Assembly (NCBI RefSeq): GCF_000422285.1
Contig: NZ_AULM01000005.1
Coordinates: 166,963 to 230,962, forward strand
Reading direction: 5' to 3'
Length of the DNA: 64,000 nucleotides
Source: Desulfatiglans anilini DSM 4660
Lineage (GTDB): Bacteria > Desulfobacterota > DSM-4660 > Desulfatiglandales > Desulfatiglandaceae
This document shows positions 24,744-33,475 of the stretch, piece by piece. The notes below the pieces were generated by a model that saw nothing but the letters and a program-made list of their open reading frames with translations, was not told the origin of the DNA and did not search any database. The position numbers and the translations under genes were made by a program. Every line of letters begins with the position of its first letter. The stretch's first letter is position 1.

Positions 24744-25652
24744 ATGATTCGGGCGACATTGGGCCGAAGGGACGTCAGGGCGAAGGCGCCGATCGCGGCG
24801 GAGAGACAATCGCCTACGGGGAACGATGCAATGAAAAACGAGACTGAGCAGAAAACCTCGGATAACCGGCAACGTATCAAGATTGATCTGCTGGTGCATG
24901 ATTTGAAGGTACCGTTGGCTGTTATCGAGGCGGGCATAAGCTCTTTGCTGACCCGTCCTGAAAAGTACGGGCCCGTGACGGAAAAGCAGCAGAAGGTGCT
25001 GGCTCGAGTTCTCAGAAACACCAAAATCACACAGGCCTTGGTCAACGATACGTTGGAGCTGGGTCGGTCGAGGGAGGGGTTGATGAACTATGCCACTATG
25101 CCCCTTTCGGAACTGCTCGAACAGGCGATCGGCGAGATCTTCGATCTGGTCGATTCCGATATGGCGGACTCCATCAAGAGCTGCGCCTCTCTGGAGGTGC
25201 TGAAGCGCACTTTAGAAGAAAAAGGACTCCATCTGAAGCTCGATGATGCGCTTTGGTGTCGTGAGGTTTGTCTCGACGGAAGCAAAACGACGCAGATCCT
25301 CCGGAACCTCTTGACCAACGCCCTGAAGTACCGGAAAAAGCTCGTAGAGTTGTCTGTAAATCTCGAGAAAGACGGAGACGCCATCCAATTCACTGTCAAA
25401 GACGATGGCGAAGGCATACCTGCCGTCTATCACAAAAAGATCTTCGACTGCTACTTCCAAATGGATGCAACGGATGTTTGCAGCGTCCGGGGCCACGGGC
25501 TCGGACTCGCTGGAGTCATGGTGCTGATCGAAGATATGGGTGGGCGCCTCTGGCTCGAAAGCGACGAGGGGAAAGGCGCCACCTTCCGCGTGAGACTCCC
25601 TCTCAAAATCGATGGGAAGGAGTCTTCGCCGCGCACGCCGACTGCTACATGA
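24744..25652 (+). CDS. Sensor histidine kinase, soluble
   Basis: A 302-residue kinase without membrane segments or a recognisable input domain. The H-box is VHDLKVPLAV (His52), the N-box is ILRNLLTNALKYRK, and G-boxes are VKDDGEGIP and GHGLGLAGVMVLIEDMGG. The HDLKxP form is common in deltaproteobacterial hybrid-like kinases. The start is uncertain: 24744 with an AAGGGA site is preferred, while 24720 (TTG) and 24831 are possible. It is convergent with, and overlaps by 8 bp, a response regulator gene. Confidence 0.88.
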   Translation: MIRATLGRRDVRAKAPIAAERQSPTGNDAMKNETEQKTSDNRQRIKIDLLVHDLKVPLAVIEAGISSLLTRPEKYGPVTEKQQKVLARVLRNTKITQALVNDTLELGRSREGLMNYATMPLSELLEQAIGEIFDLVDSDMADSIKSCASLEVLKRTLEEKGLHLKLDDALWCREVCLDGSKTTQILRNLLTNALKYRKKLVELSVNLEKDGDAIQFTVKDDGEGIPAVYHKKIFDCYFQMDATDVCSVRGHGLGLAGVMVLIEDMGGRLWLESDEGKGATFRVRLPLKIDGKESSPRTPTAT

Positions 25653-26163
25653 TGTCTTCCAGTTCTTTCTTCGAGACGCGATAGGTCTCGTCGAATTCGT
25701 CCCAGAAATCCCTGTGCTTATCACGCCAGTGCGGACCGAACTTCTTGTCGAAAAAGGGTTTGAGCCTGGTGAACCAGGTGCCCTCCCGTATTTCTCCGCT
25801 TTCGGCCGCCGTTAACATTTCCGCCAGATAATGAGGCACATCGGACAACTTGTCCTTCGGGATATAGGACCGCGCACCTTTCTTGATCGACTTGACGAGA
25901 TTATCCGGATTCAGGGCATGAGCGGTCAGCATCAGCGTCGGGATGCCCTTCTTTCGGGTCAGATCGAGAAGGTCGTAGCCTCTGACCCCCATGATATCCA
26001 GGATGGCTGCATCGTAATTCCCTTTGGCGATGAACTTCTCGGCAGTCTCGTAGTTGGGCGCCGTGTCGATGAGGCACATATCCAGAATTTCCTCCAAGGT
26101 TTCAAGGATATCAGGCTCATCGTCAACGATCAGGATCCTCTTCCCTTTCAAGGTCTCTCTCAT
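25645..26163 (-). CDS. Response regulator, receiver domain with short helical tail
   Basis: A 172-residue protein: the receiver domain (1-120) has acidic pocket Asp14/Asp15, phospho-acceptor Asp56 (AILDIMG), Thr80 and Lys103 (PKDKL). No DNA-binding or enzyme domain follows; the last 50 residues are charged and aromatic (FFDKKFGPHWRDKHRDFWDE). It is probably the partner of the facing histidine kinase. The convergent overlap is odd for a cognate pair. Confidence 0.9.
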   Translation of the reverse strand: MRETLKGKRILIVDDEPDILETLEEILDMCLIDTAPNYETAEKFIAKGNYDAAILDIMGVRGYDLLDLTRKKGIPTLMLTAHALNPDNLVKSIKKGARSYIPKDKLSDVPHYLAEMLTAAESGEIREGTWFTRLKPFFDKKFGPHWRDKHRDFWDEFDETYRVSKKELEDIM

Positions 26164-26280
26164 GTCCCGCCTCCGTGCTGGCCTCGCTGTTGGCAACAAT
26201 ACACTCTGATGAATCTTAACCTGCTAAACATTGCTCGTCAATTTTTTTTCTAAAATTGGACTAGAGTTAATCATTGAAGA

Positions 26281-26462
26281 CTTTTTTAGTTTCCACCCGG
26301 AAATGATTTCGCCGTAGAATCCACTTCCTGTCCGTAAAGGAGCACTTTTAGCTAATACAAAGGAAATCCAGCGTTTGCTTGTGCGGCGACCTGCGGGTCG
26401 CCGCACAAGCAAACGGGCAGATTGACGCCCAGGTTGGCGAAAAGGCCCTTTCCGGACGATAC
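26281..26462 (+). repeat. Dispersed palindromic repeat, copy 6
   Basis: Contains CACCCGGAAATGA, GGAAATCCAGCGTTTGC, then a near-perfect palindrome GTTTGCTTGTGCGGCGACC-tgcg-mirror ending GCAAAC (26373-26415), the tail AGATTGACGCCCAGGTTGGC and CCCTTTCCGG. This copy has the longest intact stem, about 19 bp per arm. Confidence 0.85.
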
Positions 26463-26702
26463 TTGTCGAGGGCGGCCTATGCCGACATCCCCTCCTCCTC
26501 GAACAGGCAAATCCGAAGGACACCCCCTGAACTTCTTGACAATATCCTTCACCCTCCTTACCCTTATGAGAGTGAAAATCTGCGGGTGTTCCGTCGCAGC
26601 CGACGCGTTTCATCTCCAGCCAATGGCAATACAGGCTTCGCGGTGCGCCGCGGCGAGCTGATTCGTCATGGCTCAAACCCGGAGCCATCCCACCTGCGTT
26701 TT

Positions 26703-26857
26703 CATGCAGACCAGTCCCACCGCTTCGCGGCGGGTTCCGGTTTGGCCGACATGAATGAAATCAACCGTGTGCAAAAGGATGTTTCTTTGCCGCCGCAAGA
26801 GCAAACGTGCAGGTTGACGCCGAGATGGGTCAAAAAGACCATTTCCGGAGGGAGACT
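26703..26857 (+). repeat. Dispersed palindromic repeat, copy 7 (core eroded)
   Basis: CAGTCCCACCGCTTCGCGG and GGGTTCCGGTTTGGCC, GAAATCAACCGTGTGC, GCAAGAGCAAACGTGCAGG, TTGACGCCGAGATGGGTCAA, and CATTTCCGGAGGG. It ends about 35 bases before the DUF8180-like start. The 730-base stretch between the response regulator and that gene holds copies 6 and 7 with no convincing gene between them. Confidence 0.78.
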
Positions 26858-26891
26858 ATTTCAGAATTGAAGCCACTCAAGGAGAACGCTG

Positions 26892-27092
26892 ATGGATGAT
26901 TTCGACAAGGCCCGGATCAGGATGGAACACTGGATCCATCATAATGAGCACCACCAGGAGGAATACGAATTGTTTGCGGATCAGCTTGAAGATGCGGGCA
27001 AGAAAGAAACCGCCCGTCACATCCGCGAAATGATCGAGTACACTGCCAAGACGAATGAGGCGCTCCGCAAGGCGCTCGCATCTCTCGTTTAA
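26892..27092 (+). CDS. Small helical His/Glu-rich protein next to CooT (DUF8180-like)
   Basis: A 66-residue, fully helical protein with a His-rich start (RMEHWIHHNEHHQEEYE) and a tail KTNEALRKALASL. GGAG precedes the ATG. I recall this as a recurrent neighbour of CooT proteins (DUF8180). The histidines suggest metal binding, perhaps nickel, in concert with CooT; this is inference. It ends 24 bp before the cooT start. Confidence 0.72.
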   Translation: MDDFDKARIRMEHWIHHNEHHQEEYELFADQLEDAGKKETARHIREMIEYTAKTNEALRKALASLV

Positions 27093-27116
27093 AGCTTTGA
27101 AGCAAGGATGAAACCA

Positions 27117-27305
27117 ATGTGTGAAGCTCATGCTTTTGTCTTGAAGGACGGGCAGGAAGAAAAACTGCTCGAAAATGTCGATCTGCTCGAGGTGGAAGGA
27201 GACGACATCCGCCTAGTCAACATATTCGGAGAGCAGAAAAAGATTAAGGGCATTTTTCGTTCTTACGACAACACCCAGCGGAAGATCTTGATCGACCCCT
27301 CCTGA
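27117..27305 (+). CDS. cooT: CooT family nickel-binding protein
   Basis: A 62-residue protein beginning MCEAHAFVL; the Cys2 of CooT proteins is the nickel ligand in the characterised homologue. It continues ENVDLLEVEGDDIRLVNIFG and a C-terminal beta-strand domain. CooT was first described in nickel insertion into CO dehydrogenase. No CODH gene lies in this window. The ATG at 27117 is preferred over 27108 because MC must be N-terminal for the metal site. Confidence 0.88.
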   Translation: MCEAHAFVLKDGQEEKLLENVDLLEVEGDDIRLVNIFGEQKKIKGIFRSYDNTQRKILIDPS

Positions 27306-27308
27306 CCC

Positions 27309-27396
27309 TGTCCCCGGACCGAAAAAGAGGATTACGGCTGCTGTTCTTTGAATCGCGTAGGGCCGGGCGGAGCTTTGACGTTTGTCCCGGGGACAG
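27309..27396. repeat. Long-range inverted repeat after cooT
   Basis: CTGTCCCCGGAC (27309-27320) is complementary to GTCCCGGGGACAG (27384-27396) with one extra base, separated by about 63 bases. It could fold as a 3' structure for the cooT transcript. There is no clear T-tract, so it is not called a terminator. Confidence 0.5.
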
Positions 27397-27517
27397 CCAC
27401 ACACAGAGATCTCCTTCGAAATGCTCTGCGCGGACACGGATCCGAACAGGATGCCGATGCATAGGACGTAGGTCCGAAGGGCTTTGCCTTCGCGGGGAAC
27501 TAAGGAGCAGATTCTTT

Positions 27518-28279
27518 ATGCTCGAAGAACGTCTGGTCATTGAAGCAGCCGGAACGATCATGCGCTCCGGGTTGACGGTTGCCCTCACAGGGGCCGGTAT
27601 TTCGGTGCCTTCCGGGATCCCGGACTTCAGAAGCGCCGAGGGGCTTTGGGCGCGGTTCGATCCTGCGGAGTATGCGACCATCTCCGCCTTTCACGCCAAT
27701 CCCCTGAAGGTCTGGGAGATGTTGAGGGAAATGGAGAAACTCCTCAGGTGCGCTCAGCCGAACCTCGCTCACATTGGAATGGGCGAAATGGAGAGGCTCG
27801 GCTGCCTCCGGTGCATCATCACCCAGAATATCGACAACCTTCATCAGGCCGGCGGCTCGCGTGAGGTGATCGAGTATCACGGAAACGCCGCCTCGCTCAC
27901 CTGCCTCGCCTGCGGCCGCAGATACAGCCGCCAAGAAAAGGAAGGCGAGGACACTCCGACGTGCCTCTGCGGAAGCATCCTCAAGCCTGACGTGATTTTT
28001 TTCGGTGAAGCCATTCCGGAAGAGGCCCTGAACCGCTCCTTCCACCTAGCTTCATCAGCACAGGCCCTGCTGGTTGTCGGCACCTCAGCGGTCGTTTCTC
28101 CTGCCAACACGATCCCGTCCATCGCCAAGAGAAACGGCGCCTGCATCATTGAAATCAACCAGGAGCGTACCCATTTGACGGACAGCATTACGGACATCTT
28201 CCTCCAGGGAAATGTGGTCGACGTGGTTCCTGTGTTGGTTGATGCCCTCAAAAAGGGAACGGTTCGTCATTCCAGATAA
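27518..28279 (+). CDS. cobB: NAD-dependent protein deacylase (sirtuin)
   Basis: A 253-residue class III deacylase: TGAGISVPSGIPDFRS (NAD binding), TQNIDNLHQAGGS, catalytic His in EYHGNA, a zinc site formed by CLACGRRY and CLCGS, and VVGTSAVVSPAN. It removes acyl groups from lysines using NAD+. It stands alone between cooT and the unrecognised 451-residue gene. Confidence 0.93.
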   Translation: MLEERLVIEAAGTIMRSGLTVALTGAGISVPSGIPDFRSAEGLWARFDPAEYATISAFHANPLKVWEMLREMEKLLRCAQPNLAHIGMGEMERLGCLRCIITQNIDNLHQAGGSREVIEYHGNAASLTCLACGRRYSRQEKEGEDTPTCLCGSILKPDVIFFGEAIPEEALNRSFHLASSAQALLVVGTSAVVSPANTIPSIAKRNGACIIEINQERTHLTDSITDIFLQGNVVDVVPVLVDALKKGTVRHSR

Positions 28280-28404
28280 GGCAATCGAAGCCACCCGCGC
28301 ACCCTCGGATTTTTCGAGCCAGGGCCTCAGGCGCAAGATGCCGCCTTCCGATGCGCCTCGGGTGTGCCCGGATTCGCCTTGTCGGAAGCTCGCGTACTTT
28401 CTTA

Positions 28405-28432
28405 TTGACAAATGGCTGATTATGAATAGATT
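28405..28432 (+). promoter_or_regulatory. Promoter candidate for the 451-residue gene
   Basis: TTGACA (28405-28410), a 16-base spacer, TAGATT (28427-28432). The -35 is perfect and the -10 matches at four of six positions. Transcription would start near 28440, about 60 bases before the ATG. Confidence 0.5.
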
Positions 28433-28502
28433 AACCTCCATCTGCTAAGAGCCTCCGTACTCTTGAGGCGGCGAGAGCAGAGGATTTCAGTGGTCTCGAA
28501 GG

Positions 28503-29858
28503 ATGAGCGTTTTGACCATACGGATCGATCAGGACACCCTTGAGCATGCCTGCAAAAGCATTATCGAGACCATCCTCTTCTGCCTCCCGAATGCTTACAA
28601 GGGAACAGTCTACCTTATCGGCGGCCCTCCCGGCCTGAATGCCACCAGGATTACTTCGGGGGTGATCGACTCGGACCGCCAGAGCATTTCGTGGGGACTC
28701 CCCCAAGCCTCCGACTACAACCACCCGGGCAAGACATGGCTGGAATACCGCGACGAACCCAACCGCCCGCTCGAGGCGATGGCTTGGTGCGTCGAAAAGC
28801 AGAAGAGCTGGACGGCAGAAGATCCACGGGCCGACTCCCGCAGCGTGCGGCTCCAGGTCGAAGGGGTCTGGGAAGATTTTCATCACATGGAGCCGGTCCT
28901 CGTCCGGAAAAAGGACCTTTTCATCAATAACAACGGGGCCTACCCGGAGTTCCCGAAAAACAGTTACGGGGAGACCCTCTGGCAGTTCAGCGAACATGTC
29001 GTGGTCGCTGTCATCAAGATCCATTTCCGGCCCTATACCATCCGCATAGGCAGCCCTGAGACCCGGCTGATCAAGAAACTATCCCGGACGCTCGGCACCG
29101 AGCTGCTCTCCTACCAATTGAAAGAGCAGTCGCTCGAAAGCATGCGGCACCTCGCCGAAGACAAGATCAAGGCATGCAACATCCTCGCTCATTCGATCCG
29201 GAACGCGATAACGAAATCGGGTCTGATCTTCTCCCTCATCAAATTGGAGTTGAATTTTCTACGTGAGCAATGGGAAAGAATCATCCTGCAGCTCTGCGAT
29301 CCAACGCTCACCAAGAAGGGGATCATCGAGGAACTGAACAAGGCGGCCATCGATTTCAAGACCGATGAAAATCAGCCCGCCATTCTTGACCTTATTGAAG
29401 TCCAAACCCGTTTTCTGGAGCTGTTTCTCTCCCCCGAAACCGGTGAGAACTGGGTGCACCTTCAGATCGAGGAGCGCTGGGACGAACTGATGCAGGCGGC
29501 CAATGCCTCCAGCGCCCAGCGGCAGGTCATCGATGAAAAGATCGAGCGGCTCCGCCAATCCCTCCGTTTAGGCAAGACCGCCGAGCTATTGGCCGAATAT
29601 GTCGATCTTTCGGCCGAAGTCAAACAGGAATGGGTCGAGCTGCTCTATCAGAACACCGACCAGATCGATCTCAAGTATCTCGACCGTCTGATCCACATTC
29701 TCGATGCGCATGATCTCAGACTCCCCTACCAGGAGAAATCCCGCAAGACCATCCTTCGTTTGAAGGTGTTGATGGAGATCATGGGCGAACTCGAATCCGA
29801 CACCAACATCGCCCTCAGGGAAGTCTTGAACGGCAAGTCCAACGAACCCCCGCAGTAG
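28503..29858 (+). CDS. Unrecognised 451-residue cytosolic protein with a histidine-kinase-like helix
   Basis: I do not recognise this family. The N-terminal 190 residues look alpha/beta (YKGTVYLIGGPPGLNATR; VVVAVIKIHFRPYTIRIG) and could be a sensory fold. Residues 205-260 form a long helix containing LAHSIRNAITKSG (His230), reminiscent of the H-box and dimerisation helix of histidine kinases. There is no N, G1 or G2 box: the remaining 190 residues are helical and charged (ERLRQSLRLGKTAELLAEYV). It could be a degenerate kinase, a scaffold or a phosphotransfer protein. No membrane segment. Likely monocistronic, with its own promoter and a hairpin after it. Confidence 0.7.
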   Translation: MSVLTIRIDQDTLEHACKSIIETILFCLPNAYKGTVYLIGGPPGLNATRITSGVIDSDRQSISWGLPQASDYNHPGKTWLEYRDEPNRPLEAMAWCVEKQKSWTAEDPRADSRSVRLQVEGVWEDFHHMEPVLVRKKDLFINNNGAYPEFPKNSYGETLWQFSEHVVVAVIKIHFRPYTIRIGSPETRLIKKLSRTLGTELLSYQLKEQSLESMRHLAEDKIKACNILAHSIRNAITKSGLIFSLIKLELNFLREQWERIILQLCDPTLTKKGIIEELNKAAIDFKTDENQPAILDLIEVQTRFLELFLSPETGENWVHLQIEERWDELMQAANASSAQRQVIDEKIERLRQSLRLGKTAELLAEYVDLSAEVKQEWVELLYQNTDQIDLKYLDRLIHILDAHDLRLPYQEKSRKTILRLKVLMEIMGELESDTNIALREVLNGKSNEPPQ

Positions 29859-29882
29859 CCGAGGCGCTTTTCCCCCTCGAAA

Positions 29883-29917
29883 CCTGCTGCACACCCGCTT
29901 CGGCGGTTTGCAGCAGG
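29883..29917. terminator. Hairpin between convergent genes
   Basis: CCTGCTGCA (29883-29891) pairs perfectly with TGCAGCAGG (29909-29917) around a 17-base loop, between the stops of the 451-residue gene and trmL. It lacks a T-tract, so its terminator role is uncertain. Confidence 0.45.
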
Positions 29918-29970
29918 GAAGAAGCACCTCTCTCCCGCAGCGACTGGTTCCCCGAGCGACCCGCGGGCCG

Positions 29971-30450
29971 CTAAAATCGTCCGATCGTTTGGAGATAATG
30001 GTAGGCGACGATCCCGACAGAGGTCGAAAGATTCAGGCTGCGGACCTTTCCCCAGATCGGGATGGCGTAGAAGGGGAAAATTGACCGCAACTCGGCGGGA
30101 AGTCCTCTGGTCTCGGGCCCGAAAAGGAGGTGGTCACCTGGCTGGACGCAGGCTTCCGTGTAGAGCGGTTCGGCATGGCGGCTGAATGCGTGAACGGAAT
30201 GCGGCGCCATCGATCCAGCACCCAGATAGGCGTCGAACGACGGGTGATGCACGACATCCACCTCCGGCCAGTAATCCAACCCGGCCCTCTTCAATTGCCG
30301 GTCATCGACCTTGAAGCCCAAGGGATGGATCAGATGCAGCCGGAGCCGGGCGGCGGCGCATAACCTGGCGATGTTGCCGGTGTTGGCAGGGATCTCGGGT
30401 TCATAGAGGACGATATGGAGGGCAGGTTCAGACAGCGGTTGTTCATCCAT
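29971..30450 (-). CDS. trmL: tRNA (cytidine/uridine-34 2'-O)-methyltransferase TrmL
   Basis: A 159-residue SPOUT-class methyltransferase: PEIPANTGNIARLCAAA, HPLGFKVDDRQLKRAGLDYW, LLFGPETRGLP and the knot motif NLSTSVGIVAYHYL. Methylates the wobble ribose of leucine tRNAs in E. coli. Length is normal for a SpoU-family TrmL without an extra RNA-binding domain. Confidence 0.93.
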   Translation of the reverse strand: MDEQPLSEPALHIVLYEPEIPANTGNIARLCAAARLRLHLIHPLGFKVDDRQLKRAGLDYWPEVDVVHHPSFDAYLGAGSMAPHSVHAFSRHAEPLYTEACVQPGDHLLFGPETRGLPAELRSIFPFYAIPIWGKVRSLNLSTSVGIVAYHYLQTIGRF

Positions 30451-30610
30451 GTCAAAAGGGGCTTGCTCCTAAAACACCTCTAAGGCGCAGCCCGTCGTCC
30501 CATCCGGGAATGAGGACTGGAAAGAAGAGCGCCTGACGCGCAGCCTCCCCGGTCCGCAGGTTTCAACCGGCTGGGCCGCTCTTAGCGCAGGCCCGGAGAT
30601 TGATTGTCAT

Positions 30611-31132
30611 TCAAGAGGGCTCTTTTCTCAGCTCTGAAATCGCAGCGCGTTCGATGGCGAGGCAGCTCAGCTTCCCGAGTGTGTTCAGCAGCTCCATTTC
30701 CTCGTGAGTCGGCGTCTTCTTGGCCGGATAGTACACCCGCAGGATGCTGTAAGTGGTCTCGTTGACGGTGAAGGGGATCCCGATGAACGCAGCGATCCCT
30801 TCCCGCTTTGCGACCTCACGGTTGCGGATCCGGGGATCGCTTTCGAAATCGTTGATGATGATGACGTCCCCTTCCATGATCTCGGTGATGCTTTTGCCGC
30901 AGTCGATTGCGCCCTGCTTGAGATACTCCTGACTCAGACCGTAGCTCGACACCACCTTCAGATTGAAGCTGCCGTGCTCGAGCACACGCAGTGTGCTGCC
31001 CTTGCCCCCGGTCAATTCAGCCGCCAGGGACAGTATGAAATACAGCGTGTCGCCGAGATCTTCATCCTGATAGACGGCATCGACCACGCGCACAAGGGCG
31101 TAGAAAAAGGAATCCATCGGGTTGGTCCGCAT
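30611..31132 (-). CDS. GAF-domain protein
   Basis: A 173-residue protein consisting essentially of one GAF domain: LAAELTGGKGSTLRVLEHGSF... with VIIINDFESDPRI, GIAAFIGIPFTVNETTYSILRVY, and a C-terminal helix LNTLGKLSCLAIERA. There is no output domain. It probably binds a small ligand and signals through partners. The ligand cannot be deduced. Confidence 0.82.
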   Translation of the reverse strand: MRTNPMDSFFYALVRVVDAVYQDEDLGDTLYFILSLAAELTGGKGSTLRVLEHGSFNLKVVSSYGLSQEYLKQGAIDCGKSITEIMEGDVIIINDFESDPRIRNREVAKREGIAAFIGIPFTVNETTYSILRVYYPAKKTPTHEEMELLNTLGKLSCLAIERAAISELRKEPS

Positions 31133-31225
31133 CGTCGGCTCCTTTCCGGATCCATGAACGCCGGATCTTCGAATGGCAGGTTCAGAGCAAAGCAGCCTGG
31201 GCGGGGGACGCGCGAAGGCTGTCGA

Positions 31226-32725
31226 TCAGAACCTGCGCTTGATCCGCCCCTCTCCTTCAGCAGGGTAGTCAATGGTTCTCAGGTGCCGCGCGTATCCGAT
31301 CAGCGCTTCGTAATCCTTCCAAGGGGTCATCTTCCAGACGATGCTCTCAGGTGGGAGATGCAAATATCTTTGCATATTTTTCGGGTCGGCGCAATGGGCG
31401 TTGTGCGTGAGCGTGTACCATTTTCCGGGGGCGAGCGGTTTGCCGTTGACCGAGACCTCCTCAACCCTTTTACCGGCAGGATTACCTATGTTTACGGAAT
31501 AGCGAATACCCGAAACCTGATTCTGGAAATTCTCGACCTCGCCTTCCAGGATTTGAAGGAGCTGCGCTCCGGTGAGCTTTCCGGTCACCAGAGCGTTGCG
31601 GAACGGGGTGATGTCTTTCATGTCCCCTTCGCGCAGTTCCAGCGGCTGATCGTAATAGATCGGAAAGTCCAACCGCAGAGAGGACCCGTTGGTCATCGCG
31701 ATATCCGTCCCGGTCGCCCAACGGAAGGCGTCCGTGACAAAATTCCCGAGGCTGCTCTCCTGCCCCCTCAGATAGCTCCCTGTGAGCGATCGTTCGAGAA
31801 AGGCCACGACCTCTCCGCGGCTCGCGTCGAACGACTCCTTCACCCGCATCGTCGAATGGGTCAAGAAGTCCGGCCCCCACGGAACGATCCGGCTCTCCAG
31901 CCGCTTCACCTCACCCGCCGACAGAAGGAGATCGACCCGCCCATAGAAACGGTTCATGGCCCCCGCCTCGGAGACAGGGATCCCGCCTGCATCCACGGGT
32001 TCTTCGAGCACCAAGTGGTCGTGCCCGGCCAGAATGATGTCGATGCCCCATTCCGGCGGCAGATCACAGGCGAACGCCTTGATCGCGTCGAGGTGGTCGT
32101 GGATCAACAGCACCGTCAGGTCCAGACGCCCCATTTCCTGGAGGGCCTTCCCGACCGCTTCCCGCATCGGCAGAAAGGTCAGGCCCGATTTTTCTACCTC
32201 CTGCAGCACCCGGCGATTCCTCTCGAGGAGCAGGCCGATCCACCCGACCCGAAGGCCTTCGTCCGTCTCGACGACCTGGTATGGCCTGTAAACCGCTCCC
32301 TGCTGCGGATGAACCAGGTTTGCGCAAAGCGGTGGAGAGGCAAAGGATGACGGGTCGGGGAGGCCGTAGTCGAATTCGTGGTTCCCGAGCGACCAGATCA
32401 CCCGTTCGCCAAAACCCTTTTCCGACATGTGCCGGCAAAAGGCATTCCAGAGCTCCGTCTCCATTTTTCCCTTCTGCGCCGCAGGCAGTTCCGGCCCGGT
32501 GAAAAGATCGCCGGCCATGGCATAGAAACTGCTCGGCTCCTCCCGGAAGAGCTCCTCGAGCAGTTTCGCCGTCTCGCCGAGCCCGCAGCGGTTTCCCGCA
32601 GGAAAGAGCCAGCCGTGGAGGTCGTTCTGATGGATGATGACGGCGCTTTGCTCCTCACTGTGGGAAGCAGGCGGGGAAAGCAAAAGCAGAAAAAAGACGA
32701 GCAGGGTCGACAGGAATGGCAGCAA
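31226..32725 (-). CDS. Secreted 5'-nucleotidase / UDP-sugar hydrolase-type phosphatase
   Basis: A 499-residue periplasmic or lipoprotein-like hydrolase: N-terminal signal segment (about 2-22, leucine-rich, SPPASHSEE cleavage region), calcineurin-like metallophosphatase domain (HQNDLHGW, AGDLFTGPE, GNHEFDYGLPD, IDIILAGHDH) and a 5'-nucleotidase C-terminal domain (LGNFVTDAFRWATGTDIAMTN). The TTG at 32725 is chosen as start because GGAGG sits six bases upstream; the frame opens at a TTG 18 bp earlier that overlaps that site. Confidence 0.88.
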   Translation of the reverse strand: MLPFLSTLLVFFLLLLSPPASHSEEQSAVIIHQNDLHGWLFPAGNRCGLGETAKLLEELFREEPSSFYAMAGDLFTGPELPAAQKGKMETELWNAFCRHMSEKGFGERVIWSLGNHEFDYGLPDPSSFASPPLCANLVHPQQGAVYRPYQVVETDEGLRVGWIGLLLERNRRVLQEVEKSGLTFLPMREAVGKALQEMGRLDLTVLLIHDHLDAIKAFACDLPPEWGIDIILAGHDHLVLEEPVDAGGIPVSEAGAMNRFYGRVDLLLSAGEVKRLESRIVPWGPDFLTHSTMRVKESFDASRGEVVAFLERSLTGSYLRGQESSLGNFVTDAFRWATGTDIAMTNGSSLRLDFPIYYDQPLELREGDMKDITPFRNALVTGKLTGAQLLQILEGEVENFQNQVSGIRYSVNIGNPAGKRVEEVSVNGKPLAPGKWYTLTHNAHCADPKNMQRYLHLPPESIVWKMTPWKDYEALIGYARHLRTIDYPAEGEGRIKRRF

Positions 32726-32770
32726 TGTACACCTCCAAGTCAAAACCGTTCGACTTTGAAGAGTAACGTC

Positions 32771-32986
32771 TTAGAAAGGTCTCAGCCGGCCGCAGTCCGG
32801 ACATTGCCACTGGACCCCGCTGCAGGTCAACCCCCACAGGTTTTCATCCATGCAGGTGTTGCAGATCTGGAAACCGCACGGGCAGGTCCAGCAGAAGGGC
32901 TGCTCCTTGCCGCAGACGCTGCAGACATAGTGGCGTCGCCTGCGCCTTGCGCCCCGGTCGGAACGGGCTTTGTCGACGGAAGACAT
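32771..32986 (-). CDS. Small cysteine-rich zinc-ribbon protein
   Basis: A 71-residue protein with a basic N-terminus (RGARRRRRH) and ten Cys in pairs: YVCSVCGKE, WTCPCG, ICNTCMDE, WQCPDCGRL. At least two zinc knuckles are likely. It may bind nucleic acid. Function is unknown. It follows dut by 11 bp and is probably the last gene of the long rimP-pnp transcript. Confidence 0.72.
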   Translation of the reverse strand: MSSVDKARSDRGARRRRRHYVCSVCGKEQPFCWTCPCGFQICNTCMDENLWGLTCSGVQWQCPDCGRLRPF

Positions 32987-32997
32987 GATTTTTCAGG

Positions 32998-33450
32998 TTA
33001 TTCGATACCGGTGTGGCCGAATCCCCCGGAACCCCTCGGGGTTTCGTCGAGGCTGACGCTTTCGATCCACTCCGCCCGGTAGACCCGCGCGAGGACCATC
33101 TGGGCGATACGGTCTCCGGGTTCGACCCGAAAGGACTGCTCCCCCCAGTTGATCAGGATAATGCCGATCTCCCCCCGGTAATCGGCGTCGATCGTTCCGG
33201 GGGCGTTGACCATTCCGATTCCGTGCCGAAGGGCCAGACCGCTCCTCGCACGGATTTGAACCTCGAAACCGGGCGGAACAGCGACGCTGAGGCCCGTCGG
33301 GATCCGTTTGAACTGTCCCGGGGCCAAGGTCACCGGCTCACGAAGCGCCGCCCGGACATCCATCCCCGAGGCGCCCTCGGACGCATAGGCGGGGAACGGC
33401 ACCGCACTCGCCCCTTCCAGGCGCTTCACCCGGATGACAACGGGTTTCAT
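32998..33450 (-). CDS. dut: Deoxyuridine 5'-triphosphate nucleotidohydrolase
   Basis: Homotrimeric dUTPase, 150 residues, converting dUTP to dUMP and limiting uracil in DNA. All five motifs are visible: [38 protein letters not shown] and the C-terminal [10 protein letters not shown]. It lies 25 bp after the M16 peptidase gene. Confidence 0.96.
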   Translation of the reverse strand: MKPVVIRVKRLEGASAVPFPAYASEGASGMDVRAALREPVTLAPGQFKRIPTGLSVAVPPGFEVQIRARSGLALRHGIGMVNAPGTIDADYRGEIGIILINWGEQSFRVEPGDRIAQMVLARVYRAEWIESVSLDETPRGSGGFGHTGIE

Positions 33451-33475
33451 AAGGCATCTCCGTCCACACCGTGGT

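Noticed and set aside
30704..32350. A 548-codon plus-strand frame over the GAF and 5'-nucleotidase genes
   Set aside because: Antisense shadow; both minus-strand genes have conserved domains.
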